Translations under genes and position numbers: made by a program | Shown here: in pieces, positions 33,775 through 41,452 of the stretch | Layout of the letters: each line of letters begins with the position of its first letter | How positions within the stretch are numbered: the stretch's first letter is position 1 | Assembly (NCBI RefSeq): GCF_026642255.1 | Contig: NZ_CP113264.1 | Span: forward strand, 4,402,001 to 4,466,000 | From: Streptomonospora nanhaiensis | GTDB lineage: Bacteria; Actinomycetota; Actinomycetes; Streptosporangiales; Streptosporangiaceae | Direction of reading: 5' to 3' | Length of the DNA stretch: 64,000 nt | The notes under the pieces: generated by a model | Databases searched by the model: none | Seen by the model: only the letters and a program-made list of their open reading frames with translations | What the model was told of the DNA's origin: nothing

Positions 33775-35098
33775 CGGGGTCCTCCCTGGGAACGGCCGGG
33801 ACGGAGGCGGAGACCGCCGTCCCGGAACCGGGCTCGGACTCGATCTCCAGTGTCCCCGCCAGGCGGCCCACCCGCTGCCGCATCGACGTCAGGCCGAACC
33901 CGCTGTCCGGGCCCCGGCCGTCGGTCCCCGGGACCGGGGGCGGCTCGAAGCCCGCACCGTCGTCGCGCACGTCCAGGACGACCAGGTCCTCCATGTACGA
34001 CAGGGTCACGCCGACCCGGGCGGCCCGGGCGTGCCTGGCCACGTTGGCCAGCGACTCCTGGAAGGTGCGGAGCAGGACGGCCTCGACCTCCCCGTGCAGG
34101 GGGCGGACCGGTCCGGTCGCGGTGAAGTCGGCGCGCACACCGTTCAGCCGGGACCACTCGGCCGTGAGGCCGGCCAGGGCCTCGGGCAACGGGGTGTCCT
34201 CCAGGGGCGCCGGTCCCAGGGCGTGCACGGACCTGCGCGCCTCCGCCAGGTTCTCGCGGGCCAGGCGGATCGCGTTGGCGACCCGGAGCCGCCACTCGGC
34301 ACGGTCCCCCTCCGCCCCGCCGGCGGAGCTCCCTGCGGTCCCGCCGCCCTCCGGCGTGCTCCCGCCCCCTCCCCCGGCCTCGGCCCGCTCGGCCGCCTGG
34401 AGCTGCGCGATGATGCCGACGAACCCCTGGGCCAGGGTGTCGTGGATCTCCCTGGCCATGCGCTCGCGCTCGTCGTGCGCCCCGGCCTCGCGTGCCTGCA
34501 CCAGCAGCTGGGCGTGGAGGCCCTCGTTCTCCCGGATGGTCTCCCGCAGCCGCTCCACCATGCGCCCGCGCTCGTCGCTGTGCTCCGTGGTGACCTCGCC
34601 GAGCAGGCTGAACGCCGCGACGACGACCACCATGGCGGCGATGAAGAACAGGTACAGGAGGACCGACGAGGGCGTGGGATCGGGCAGTCCGCCCATGTAG
34701 GCGGCGACCGTGACGGCGGCAGTGGCCGTCACCCCCGCGAACCTCCACCGGCCCCGCAGGAACTGCCAGGAGTACACGTAGCCGGTGAAGCCGAAGAAGC
34801 CCGCGAACCAGACACTGCGGGTGCTGAGCACGGCGATCATGACGACCAGCACGGTGACGGAGGCGGCCGTCATCCCCGGGCGGGAGGCCGGGTCGGGGTT
34901 CAGCGCGGTCATCGCCCACAGGAGGACCGCCGTGAGGGCCGCGAGGCCGAGCGTCTCCAGGAGCCGCGCCCGGGAGAGGTCGTGGGTGACCAGGGTCAGG
35001 AGGGTGGAGGCCGCCAGGAGGACGTAGGGCACGGAGGCCAGGTGGCGGCGCAGCCGCTCCTCCCGCAGCCCGAGGTCGCGCTCGGACACCGTCTCCAT
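33767..35098 (-). CDS. Sensor histidine kinase (NarX/DesK type)
   Basis: A 443-residue membrane kinase. Five or six hydrophobic segments lie in residues 22-165. A coiled-coil-like stretch leads to RERMAREIHDTLAQGFVGI with the phosphoaccepting His219. A Gly/Ser-rich insert (AEAGGGGGSTPEGGGTAGSS) interrupts the dimerisation region, which is uncommon and may be a flexible linker. ATPase boxes DDGAGFE and GFGLTSMRQRV are present. The ATG at 35098 is chosen because GGGAG lies 5 nt upstream; a GTG at 35104 that overlaps the permease stop is the alternative. The regulator follows with an overlap. Confidence 0.9.
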   Translation of the reverse strand: METVSERDLGLREERLRRHLASVPYVLLAASTLLTLVTHDLSRARLLETLGLAALTAVLLWAMTALNPDPASRPGMTAASVTVLVVMIAVLSTRSVWFAGFFGFTGYVYSWQFLRGRWRFAGVTATAAVTVAAYMGGLPDPTPSSVLLYLFFIAAMVVVVAAFSLLGEVTTEHSDERGRMVERLRETIRENEGLHAQLLVQAREAGAHDERERMAREIHDTLAQGFVGIIAQLQAAERAEAGGGGGSTPEGGGTAGSSAGGAEGDRAEWRLRVANAIRLARENLAEARRSVHALGPAPLEDTPLPEALAGLTAEWSRLNGVRADFTATGPVRPLHGEVEAVLLRTFQESLANVARHARAARVGVTLSYMEDLVVLDVRDDGAGFEPPPVPGTDGRGPDSGFGLTSMRQRVGRLAGTLEIESEPGSGTAVSASVPAVPREDPGA

Positions 35099-35100
35099 AC

Positions 35101-35802
35101 TCACTCCCAGCGGAAGGACCTGGCCGCGGCGAGGCCCAGGACCACGGCGTACGCGGCCATGGTGACCAGGGGCAGCGGCGCGGGGACGCCACCGCTCCAG
35201 GCGTCGTCGAGGCTCTGCCGCAGGGCGCCCATCGGGGTGTACCCCCCGGCGAGCGCCAGGATATCGGGCATGTGCTCGACGGGCTGCATGAGTCCGCCCA
35301 GGTAGGCCAGAGGGAAGAACAGCAGCACGCCGAAGCCGTTGGCGGACCGTCCGTTGGGGGCGAGCGCGGCGATGAGCAGACCGACGGAGAACATCGCGGC
35401 CGTGCCGGCCAGGAAGGCCGCCAGGAACCCCGCGGCCCCGGGCGCGTGGGCCCCGAGGAGGCCGATGCCGGCGACGAGCAGCAGGGAGACCGCGAACACG
35501 GTGAGGGCCAGCTGGAGCAGGAGCTGGACGGCCAGCAGGTTGCCGGGGCGGACCGGGGTCACCGAGAGCCTGCGCAGGATGCCCCTCTCCCGGTAGGAGG
35601 CCAGGGTCGTGGGGAGCAGGTAGAGGCCGACCATGCCGATCGCCAGCGTCACCGCCATCGGCAGCAGGACGGTGTCGCCCTCCGTGATCCCGCTGCCGAA
35701 GGCCACGAGGATGAAGAGGGGGATGGCCAGGGCGAACACCGCTCCGGGTTCGCGGACGAGCAGCTTGGTCTCGACGGCGGTGAGCTTGGCAAGCGTCTTC
35801 AC
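35101..35802 (-). CDS. ABC-2 type permease (DrrB-like)
   Basis: A 233-residue membrane protein with six predicted helices (AVFALAIPLFILVAFGSGI, MAVTLAIGMVGLYLLPTTLA, LTVFAVSLLLVAGIGLLG, GFLAAFLAGTAAMFSVGLLIA, FGVLLFFPLAYLGGLMQP, VTMAAYAVVLGLAAA). The motif YRERGILRRLSVTPVRP is the family hallmark of ABC-2 permeases. The GTG at 35802 overlaps the ATPase stop as GTGA. Together with that ATPase it forms a DrrAB-like exporter of hydrophobic compounds. Confidence 0.9.
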   Translation of the reverse strand: MKTLAKLTAVETKLLVREPGAVFALAIPLFILVAFGSGITEGDTVLLPMAVTLAIGMVGLYLLPTTLASYRERGILRRLSVTPVRPGNLLAVQLLLQLALTVFAVSLLLVAGIGLLGAHAPGAAGFLAAFLAGTAAMFSVGLLIAALAPNGRSANGFGVLLFFPLAYLGGLMQPVEHMPDILALAGGYTPMGALRQSLDDAWSGGVPAPLPLVTMAAYAVVLGLAAARSFRWE

Positions 35803-36770
35803 GACGGTTCTTCCGTTCTCGGGGCCGGGCCGCTCGGGCCCGGAGGTGGAGGCCAGCCCTGGAGGGAGCGGCCGGTCAGGGCGATGAAGGCGTCGTCCAG
35901 GGTGCGCTTGTCGATGCGCAGGTCGCGGACGAGCACGTGCTCCCGGGCCAGGGACGCGGTGACCTCGGTCGCGAAGTCCCCCCGCCCGGCCACGACGACC
36001 AGGTCGCCGGTGCGGGACACCGAGGCCACCCCGGGGAGGCTCCCCAGCAGGCCGCCCGGCTCGGGGGCCTGCCCGTCCATGAACCGGAAGCTCATCCGGT
36101 ACTCGGCGTCGACGCCGTCGATCAGCCCCTCGGGGCTGTCGAGGGCCACGACCCCGCCCCGGTCGAAGACCGCGACCCTGTCGCACAGCTCCTCGACCTC
36201 GTCCATGAAGTGGCTGACCAGGACCACGGTCACGCCCTCGGCGCGCACCCGCTTGACCAGCTCCCACGTGGCCCGGCGGGCCTGGGGGTCGAGCCCGGTG
36301 GTGAGCTCGTCCAGGAACGCGATCCTGGGGTCCCCGACCAGGGCCAGGGCGATGAACAGGCGCTGCTTCTGCCCGCCGGACAGCTTCGCGAACCGGGCGT
36401 CGCGCTTGTCCGCGAGGCCCCACCGCTCCAGCAGCTCCCGCCAGTCGCGGGGCCTCGCGTAGAACGAGGCGTACAGGTCCAGCGCCTCCCACACCTTGAT
36501 GTTCTCGGGCAGCTGCGTGTGCTGGAGCTGGACGCCGATGTGCTCCCGGAGCTCCGCCCCCTGCCCGACGGGGTCCAGCCCGAGCACCCGTACGGTCCCG
36601 GAGTCGGGGCGCCGCAGGCCCTCCACGCACTCGACGGCGGTGGTCTTGCCCGCCCCGTTGGGCCCGAGGATCCCGAAGACCTCCCCCTCCTCCACGGAGA
36701 AGGAGACCCGGTCCAGGACCACCTGCTTGCCGTACCTCTTGCTGAGCTCTGTGACCTCGACGATCGCCAT
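35799..36770 (-). CDS. ABC transporter ATP-binding protein (DrrA-like)
   Basis: A 323-residue ATPase. Motifs: Walker A GPNGAGKTT, Q-loop VQLQHTQLPENI, signature KLSGGQKQRLFIA, Walker B RIAFLDELTTGLDP (Glu-Leu instead of Glu-Pro after the Asp), H-switch LVSHFMDEVEE. A C-terminal DrrA-type domain follows (about 230-300). It starts the four-gene operon at ATG 36770; the ribosome site is weak (only TGTGGGC). Exported substrate unknown; two-component genes in the same operon suggest substrate-induced expression. Confidence 0.92.
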   Translation of the reverse strand: MAIVEVTELSKRYGKQVVLDRVSFSVEEGEVFGILGPNGAGKTTAVECVEGLRRPDSGTVRVLGLDPVGQGAELREHIGVQLQHTQLPENIKVWEALDLYASFYARPRDWRELLERWGLADKRDARFAKLSGGQKQRLFIALALVGDPRIAFLDELTTGLDPQARRATWELVKRVRAEGVTVVLVSHFMDEVEELCDRVAVFDRGGVVALDSPEGLIDGVDAEYRMSFRFMDGQAPEPGGLLGSLPGVASVSRTGDLVVVAGRGDFATEVTASLAREHVLVRDLRIDKRTLDDAFIALTGRSLQGWPPPPGPSGPAPRTEEPS

Positions 36771-36883
36771 GCCCACAAGCCTGTCCGCCCGGGGCCCGCA
36801 GCGGATCGCCCGTCCGGCCCCGATCCCCCGCGCATCCGGCCGACCCCCGGCATCCACCGAACGGTGGATGCCGGTCCTCCCGC

Positions 36884-38599
36884 TCACGTGCGATCGGGGT
36901 CCGGTCCGCGGGAGGGTGCGCTGCCCGGCCGGGCAGGAGCGGCCCCGGCGACTTCCACGACGTGTTCCAGACGCGCGAGGGTCTCGGCACGGTGGGAGGC
37001 GACAAGGACCGTACCGGGGAAGTCAGCGATGACGTCCGAGATCACCCGCTCGGTGGCGGGGTCGAGGCTGGCCGTCACCTCGTCGACGAGGAGGACCCGC
37101 GGCCGCCGTACGAGTGCACGGGCAAGGCACAGGCGTGCTCGCTGGCCCCCCGAGAGGCGTACACCGGCTTCACCGAGATCGTCGTCGAGACCGATCCAGT
37201 CGGCTGCGCCGACGCGTTCCATCATCGTGTTCAACTCACTGTCCGGCCGCGGAGCGCCGCCGCGCAGCAGGTTGTCCCGGACGGTGCCGTGGAAGAGCAC
37301 GGAATCCTGGTCGACCAGGGCGACCGCCTCGCGTAGAGCGCGGTCGTCGACGTCCGCGACGGACACTCCCTCGCCTCGGGGCGTGACGAGTTCCACGATG
37401 CCGGACGAAGGATCCCAGAGACGGGCCGCGAGGGCGATCACCGTGCTCTTGCCCGAGCCGGAGGGCCCCTTCAGCCCCACGTGTGCCCCGGGGGCCACTT
37501 CCATGGACCAGGAGGTGAGAACGGGCGGCCGGTCCTCGTAGGCGAAGCACACGTCGCGGAAGCGCAGACCGAGCGCTCCGGGCGGCAGCTGCCGTGGGTT
37601 GTCGGACACCGCGACGACCGGTGGCCGGTTGATCCCGGATGACACGCGCTCGGCGCCGGCAACGAGGGGGTGCAGCCGCGTGAAGGTGGCGGTGGCGTCC
37701 GTGACCGCCGCGACGCCGACCAGGGCCAGGGCGATCAGGGCGGGCAGCTCGGCGGGGGACAGCCGCGTCTGCGCGGTGTCCGAGAGGACGCCGGCGGCGG
37801 CGCTGCCCACGACGATGACGCCGATGACCACTGCGGTGGTGACGAACTCGCGCAGCGAGGTGACCAGTTGCGCGAGCAGTTCGCGGCGGCGCGCGATGGC
37901 GGTGGCGCGTGCGGTGGCCGCACCCGTCTCGGCGACGACCTGCGGGGACAGGCCGTAGGCGAGCACCTCGCGCAGTGCGCCCAGGGCGTCGACGATCCGT
38001 GTGGACAGGTCGGATCGTTCCCGCTGCTCCTGTTCCCCCAGGCGTCTGGCCGTTCGCGCCCAGTACAGCGCGCTGCTCGCCAGGACGAGACTGCCCGTGA
38101 AGACGACGATCCCGGCCTCAGGCAACAGGATCGAGGCGGTGGTCAGGGAAGCGGTGAACAGCGTGAGGGAGGCGCCGATCTGGGCGATCGTGTGGGCGTA
38201 GAAGAACTCGAGCTTCTCGATGTCGTCCATCGCCACGGTGGCGGCGCGGCCCGAGTGCTCGCGGCGCCGGCCGGGGACGCTGCGCGCGTAGGCGTCGAAC
38301 AACGCCATGCGCAGCCGGGCCAGAACGCGGTAGGCCAGAGCATGCGAGACGTCCATCTCACGCCATGTCAGGACGACGCGCAGCAGCACGAGCCCGATGA
38401 TGACGGCCCACCACGCGGGTTCCGGCGCTGTCCGCTCCACGACGGCGTGGCCGACGACCCAGGCGGTGAGGATCGTGACGCCGGCCAGGGTCAGCGCGCT
38501 CGCGGTACCGACGGCATAGCTCCACAGCATTCCGCGCCATTCCGGTCGCAGCACGGGAAGCAGCCCGCGGAAGGTGTCGGCTGCGGAGAGGGTGATCAT
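36884..38599 (-). CDS. ABC permease-ATPase fusion, second of a pair (IrtB/YbtQ/CydC-like)
   Basis: A 571-residue half-transporter. Residues 20-310 form the six-helix membrane domain (LWSYAVGTASALTLAGVTILTAWVVGHAV onwards). The ATPase domain follows with Walker A GLKGPSGSGKST, signature VRLSGGQRARLCLARAL, Walker B RVLLVDEVTASLDP (Glu-Val after the Asp) and switch LVASHRAETL. The ATG at 38599 overlaps its partner gene as ATGA, so the two proteins are made together and should form a heterodimer. Pairs of this kind next to metal-uptake genes include IrtAB and YbtPQ, which take up metal-loaded siderophores although they have an exporter fold. CydDC-like thiol export is the alternative. Confidence 0.88.
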   Translation of the reverse strand: MITLSAADTFRGLLPVLRPEWRGMLWSYAVGTASALTLAGVTILTAWVVGHAVVERTAPEPAWWAVIIGLVLLRVVLTWREMDVSHALAYRVLARLRMALFDAYARSVPGRRREHSGRAATVAMDDIEKLEFFYAHTIAQIGASLTLFTASLTTASILLPEAGIVVFTGSLVLASSALYWARTARRLGEQEQRERSDLSTRIVDALGALREVLAYGLSPQVVAETGAATARATAIARRRELLAQLVTSLREFVTTAVVIGVIVVGSAAAGVLSDTAQTRLSPAELPALIALALVGVAAVTDATATFTRLHPLVAGAERVSSGINRPPVVAVSDNPRQLPPGALGLRFRDVCFAYEDRPPVLTSWSMEVAPGAHVGLKGPSGSGKSTVIALAARLWDPSSGIVELVTPRGEGVSVADVDDRALREAVALVDQDSVLFHGTVRDNLLRGGAPRPDSELNTMMERVGAADWIGLDDDLGEAGVRLSGGQRARLCLARALVRRPRVLLVDEVTASLDPATERVISDVIADFPGTVLVASHRAETLARLEHVVEVAGAAPARPGSAPSRGPDPDRT

Positions 38600-40254
38600 G
38601 ACGGGTTCCTGTCCAGGTGCACCGGGTCGAGGCGCAGTATGCGAGAGACCCCGGTGAGGGATTCGGGACGGTGGCTGATCATCACGACGACGCGATCGCG
38701 GGCGACGCGGTGCAGCGTGTCGATGACACCGGCGGCCCGATCCGCGTCCAACGCGCTCGTGGGTTCGTCCACGAGGAGAACCGGCCGGCGCGCGAGCAGC
38801 GCACGGGCGAGGGCGAGGCGCTGGCGTTGACCGCCTGACAGGTTCGTGCCGGCTTCGGCGACCTCGGTGGAGAAACCGAGTGGAAGACTCCGGATCTCGT
38901 CCAGGATCCCGGCGGCGTCGCAGGCGGCGAACAGCTCCGCCTCCTCGGGGTCGCCGGTGACGGCGAGGTTGTCGCGGATGGTCCCGGCGAAGAGCACGGG
39001 CCGTTGGGAGACCACGGCGATATCGGAGGTGCGCAGAGGCCGCCCGTCGAGTTCGACGTGCCCCGCACGTGGAGCGAGGAAGCCGAGGAGGAGGTCGAAG
39101 AAGGTGGACTTTCCCGCTCCGGAGGCTCCGACGACGGCTGTGAGGGTCCCCCGCCGGGCGGTCAGGTCGAAGTCCTGGAGGACGTCCCGGTGGGCGTCGG
39201 GGTAGCGGAAGGTCAACCCCCTCACGCTCAGCAGCTCCGCCGTACCGTCGGCGGGGGCCCGCCCCCCGGGAGCGGGCGTCGCGGGATCCGGAGCGGTGCC
39301 GCGCGGTTCGGTGAACGCCCCGATGCGGTCCAGGGCGGGAACCGCGGTGAGGCCGAGGAATCCGGCGTGCCAGTGCCGTGAGAGGTCGCGGACGGGCCGG
39401 AAGGCCTCCGAGGCCAGGAGGAGGATCAGGTAGACCTCGACGGCCGGGGCCTGTCCTGTGACCGCGTGCGCGGTGGCGGCGATCGCGGCGGCGACCACCC
39501 CTGCCTGGACGGCGAGGTCGGTGACGGCCGTTTCGGCCAGGGAACCGCGCATGACGCGCTCGGTGGCGCGGCGCAGTGCCTCTGAACGGTCGTCCAACCG
39601 TTCCCGGGTTCCCGACACGTCGCCCAGGGTGCGCAGGGTGGCCATGCCGCGGAGTGATTCGAGCAGGTCGGCGCTGAGCGCGTCGTAACTGTCCCAGTGA
39701 TCGAGCCCGCGCCGGGCCATCATCCGCTTCCAGGCCAGGGGTCCCAGCAGCGCGAACACGATGGCGGCGGCGACCAGCAGCCCGGCTCCCGGTGAGAGCA
39801 GGAACAGGCCGGACACGGCGATCGCGCAGGTGGGAAAGATGTGCACGACGGCGGGGATGTACTTGGAAACGTAGGCGTCGGTGCCGTCGACGCCGTCGCT
39901 GAGGCCCGAACGCATCGACCCGTCGCGGGCGACCGTGTCGTGCAGGCGCCGGGGTACGAGCGCCGCCGCCATGGCGCGGCCGCGCACCGCTTGTCGGACC
40001 CGGCCTCCCAGCAGCGTCGCGGCAGAGGTCTGTGCCAGGGAGAGCGCCAGTCTCAGCAGCGCGATACCGACGATGAGCGCGACCGCCACGAGCACGTCCC
40101 GGGGGCGTCCGTCCAGCACCGCCGACATCGACCAGGCGATCGCCCCGGCCTGGCCGAGATGGGTGAGGAAGACGAGCACCAGCAGCCCGACGCTCCAGGC
40201 CAGAGCCGCGGGAAAACGAGCTGCCTCCCGCCACAGCTGGGGGACGATCATCAT
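38596..40254 (-). CDS. ABC permease-ATPase fusion, first of a pair (IrtA/YbtP/CydD-like)
   Basis: A 552-residue half-transporter. The membrane domain spans residues 15-300. The ATPase has Walker A AVVGASGAGKSTFF, signature TNLSGGQRQRLALARAL, Walker B VLLVDEPTSALDADRA and switch VMISHRPESLTG. The start at ATG 40254 has AAGGAG 8 nt upstream. Its ATG overlaps the stop of a short upstream remnant (40251-40352). The divergent Zur-type box lies 335 bp upstream and the FecBCD-like importer beyond it, supporting a role in metallophore transport. No siderophore-interacting or biosynthetic gene was recognised in the window. Confidence 0.88.
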   Translation of the reverse strand: MMIVPQLWREAARFPAALAWSVGLLVLVFLTHLGQAGAIAWSMSAVLDGRPRDVLVAVALIVGIALLRLALSLAQTSAATLLGGRVRQAVRGRAMAAALVPRRLHDTVARDGSMRSGLSDGVDGTDAYVSKYIPAVVHIFPTCAIAVSGLFLLSPGAGLLVAAAIVFALLGPLAWKRMMARRGLDHWDSYDALSADLLESLRGMATLRTLGDVSGTRERLDDRSEALRRATERVMRGSLAETAVTDLAVQAGVVAAAIAATAHAVTGQAPAVEVYLILLLASEAFRPVRDLSRHWHAGFLGLTAVPALDRIGAFTEPRGTAPDPATPAPGGRAPADGTAELLSVRGLTFRYPDAHRDVLQDFDLTARRGTLTAVVGASGAGKSTFFDLLLGFLAPRAGHVELDGRPLRTSDIAVVSQRPVLFAGTIRDNLAVTGDPEEAELFAACDAAGILDEIRSLPLGFSTEVAEAGTNLSGGQRQRLALARALLARRPVLLVDEPTSALDADRAAGVIDTLHRVARDRVVVMISHRPESLTGVSRILRLDPVHLDRNPS

Positions 40255-40352
40255 GCGTCGGGCTCCTTGTCGAGGACGTGTCCGCCGGGAAGCATCGCCG
40301 GGGCGTGGACGATCCGGCGGTTGTGTGTGGCGACGAACCGGTTGAACGGCAC
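40251..40352 (-). pseudogene. 33-codon remnant resembling the end of an ABC ATPase
   Basis: From GTG 40352 the minus strand reads MPFNRFVATHNRRIVHAP and then MLPGGHVLDKEPDA, ending in a TGA that overlaps the ATG of the ABC gene at 40254. VATHNRRIV is like the H-switch (TH) and last strand of an ABC ATPase, which normally precede a short tail with GGH/GGR. An in-frame stop lies about 20 nt upstream of the GTG. It looks like the tail of a deleted third ABC gene. This is inference from a short match. Confidence 0.35.
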
Positions 40353-40445
40353 GGAGGCCGCCCGACCGGGTGGGGGATCTCACTGACCACGTCGGGGGAC
40401 GGCGGTCACCCGCAAGGGTTCTCGACGAGGGCGTTGCTGTGCGAG

Positions 40446-40463
40446 GCCGGCAGATGTGCCGGC
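40446..40463 (-). terminator. Perfect 7-bp hairpin directly after a 13-codon frame
   Basis: GCCGGCA (40446-40452), GATG loop, TGCCGGC (40457-40463), seen on the plus strand. On the minus strand it begins at the end of the TAG codon of the tiny frame at 40463-40504, so it could be an attenuator or terminator. Confidence 0.4.
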
Positions 40464-40504
40464 TACGCGGACTCGTCGATCTCGGTGACGATCCGGTCGT
40501 TCAC
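40463..40504 (-). CDS. Possible 13-residue leader peptide
   Basis: GTG at 40504 encodes MNDRIVTEIDESA and a TAG stop. AAAAGGGG ends 8 nt upstream of the GTG, a strong ribosome binding site. A hairpin follows at once. The frame lies between the Zur-type box and the minus-strand ABC pair. It may be a leader peptide, the stump of a deleted gene, or chance. Confidence 0.3.
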   Translation of the reverse strand: MNDRIVTEIDESA

Positions 40505-40588
40505 GACGAGACCCCTTTTACGGTCGGATCGCGCGCCGGTGCTCCGCACCGACGCGTGTCCGTGGGGGCGAACGCCACACACCGTACT

Positions 40589-40603
40589 TGAAAATGATTT
40601 TCA
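40589..40603. promoter_or_regulatory. Zur-type box, perfect 7-1-7 palindrome TGAAAATGATTTTCA
   Basis: TGAAAAT, central G, ATTTTCA: both arms match exactly. This is the pattern I know for Zur (zinc uptake regulator) boxes in Streptomyces and mycobacteria; actinobacterial iron boxes (IdeR/DmdR) look different (TTAGG-based). A TACAAT -10 hexamer begins 2 nt after it on the plus strand, so bound Zur would block that promoter. The box faces the FecBCD-like operon on one side and the ABC pair on the other. Confidence 0.75.
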
Positions 40604-41452
40604 CTTACAATAGCTTTGCCCCATGAACCCCCAGAAGCTCCTTGTGCCCGACTACCGTGCGGTACGCACGTACGCCGTCGGCGGCGGGGCCGCGAGTGAG
40701 CTCGGCGACGCGGTCCCGGCCGGACACGCCGGGGTTCTCAAGCTGCCTCCGCGCGGCCGGGGGAGCTCCGCGCCGACCTTCGCCGTCGACCGCGCCGAGC
40801 CCGGGACGGACGTACCTCACCGGACACCGCTCCCCCCGATGTCGCGTCCACCGGCCCCCGGGCGCCTGCCGCGGGACCCGGCCGGCGGCTCACCGGCACA
40901 GAGGCGGGCCGTAGCCGTCGATCCCGGCGGGACGGGGTTCCCGGTCACGCGGGGCGGCGACGGACAGCCGCACGTGACCGAGGGGGACGAACCCGACACC
41001 GTCGCCGTGCCCGGCCCGCTCGCCGAGGGCGGACGCCTCCACCGGCGCGGTGGCGACACCGACACATCAGGCGGTGAGGGATGAGGGCCCACCCCCTGGG
41101 GCGACGACGGCTCGGTGGGTTCGGTGACCCGGACACCCCTGAGGGCGTCGAGCACCTGCGCCGGATCTCCCCCTGGAACGCGCCATGGCCCCACTCCCGG
41201 CTGCGCTCCCCCTCGCGTTCTCGGCGTCGTGCCCGCTGAGGACGCCCGGGTGAACACCGTCGACACCGCGGCGGTCCGAGCGGTGCGGCGCGCAGGCGGC
41301 GACGCCACCGTGTGGCGCGTGCCGCGCACCGGTCACGGCAGCGACCACCTCGACAGCCCCCACCTTCCCGGGGCGACCGTCCTCAGCTTCGCCGCCCCGA
41401 CCGGGTCACGCACGACCTGGTCACAGACCACCTGAAAGAGCAACCACCGCTG
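40604..41452 (+). other. Region between Zur box and importer genes; no convincing gene
   Basis: TACAAT (40606-40611) lies 11 nt before ATG 40623, which opens a 153-residue frame beginning MNPQKLLVPDYRAVRTYAV. The start region and a PAGHAGVLKLP stretch are faintly like siderophore-interacting proteins, but the rest is not recognisable, and the later frames (for example one ending at 41435) look like pieces of the same decayed gene. I read it as the leader of the importer operon with a possible degenerate first gene. Confidence 0.4.

Noticed and set aside
40589..40603. Reading the palindrome as an iron box (Fur/IdeR)
   Set aside because: Actinobacterial IdeR/DmdR boxes are 19-bp TTAGG-type dyads. 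The 7-1-7 TGAAAAT form fits Zur better; only a binding test can exclude Fur-family cross-recognition.
40850..41450. Cobalamin riboswitch upstream of the FecCD/FecB-type importer
   Set aside because: No B12-box-like sequence or recognisable conserved core was found before 41453.
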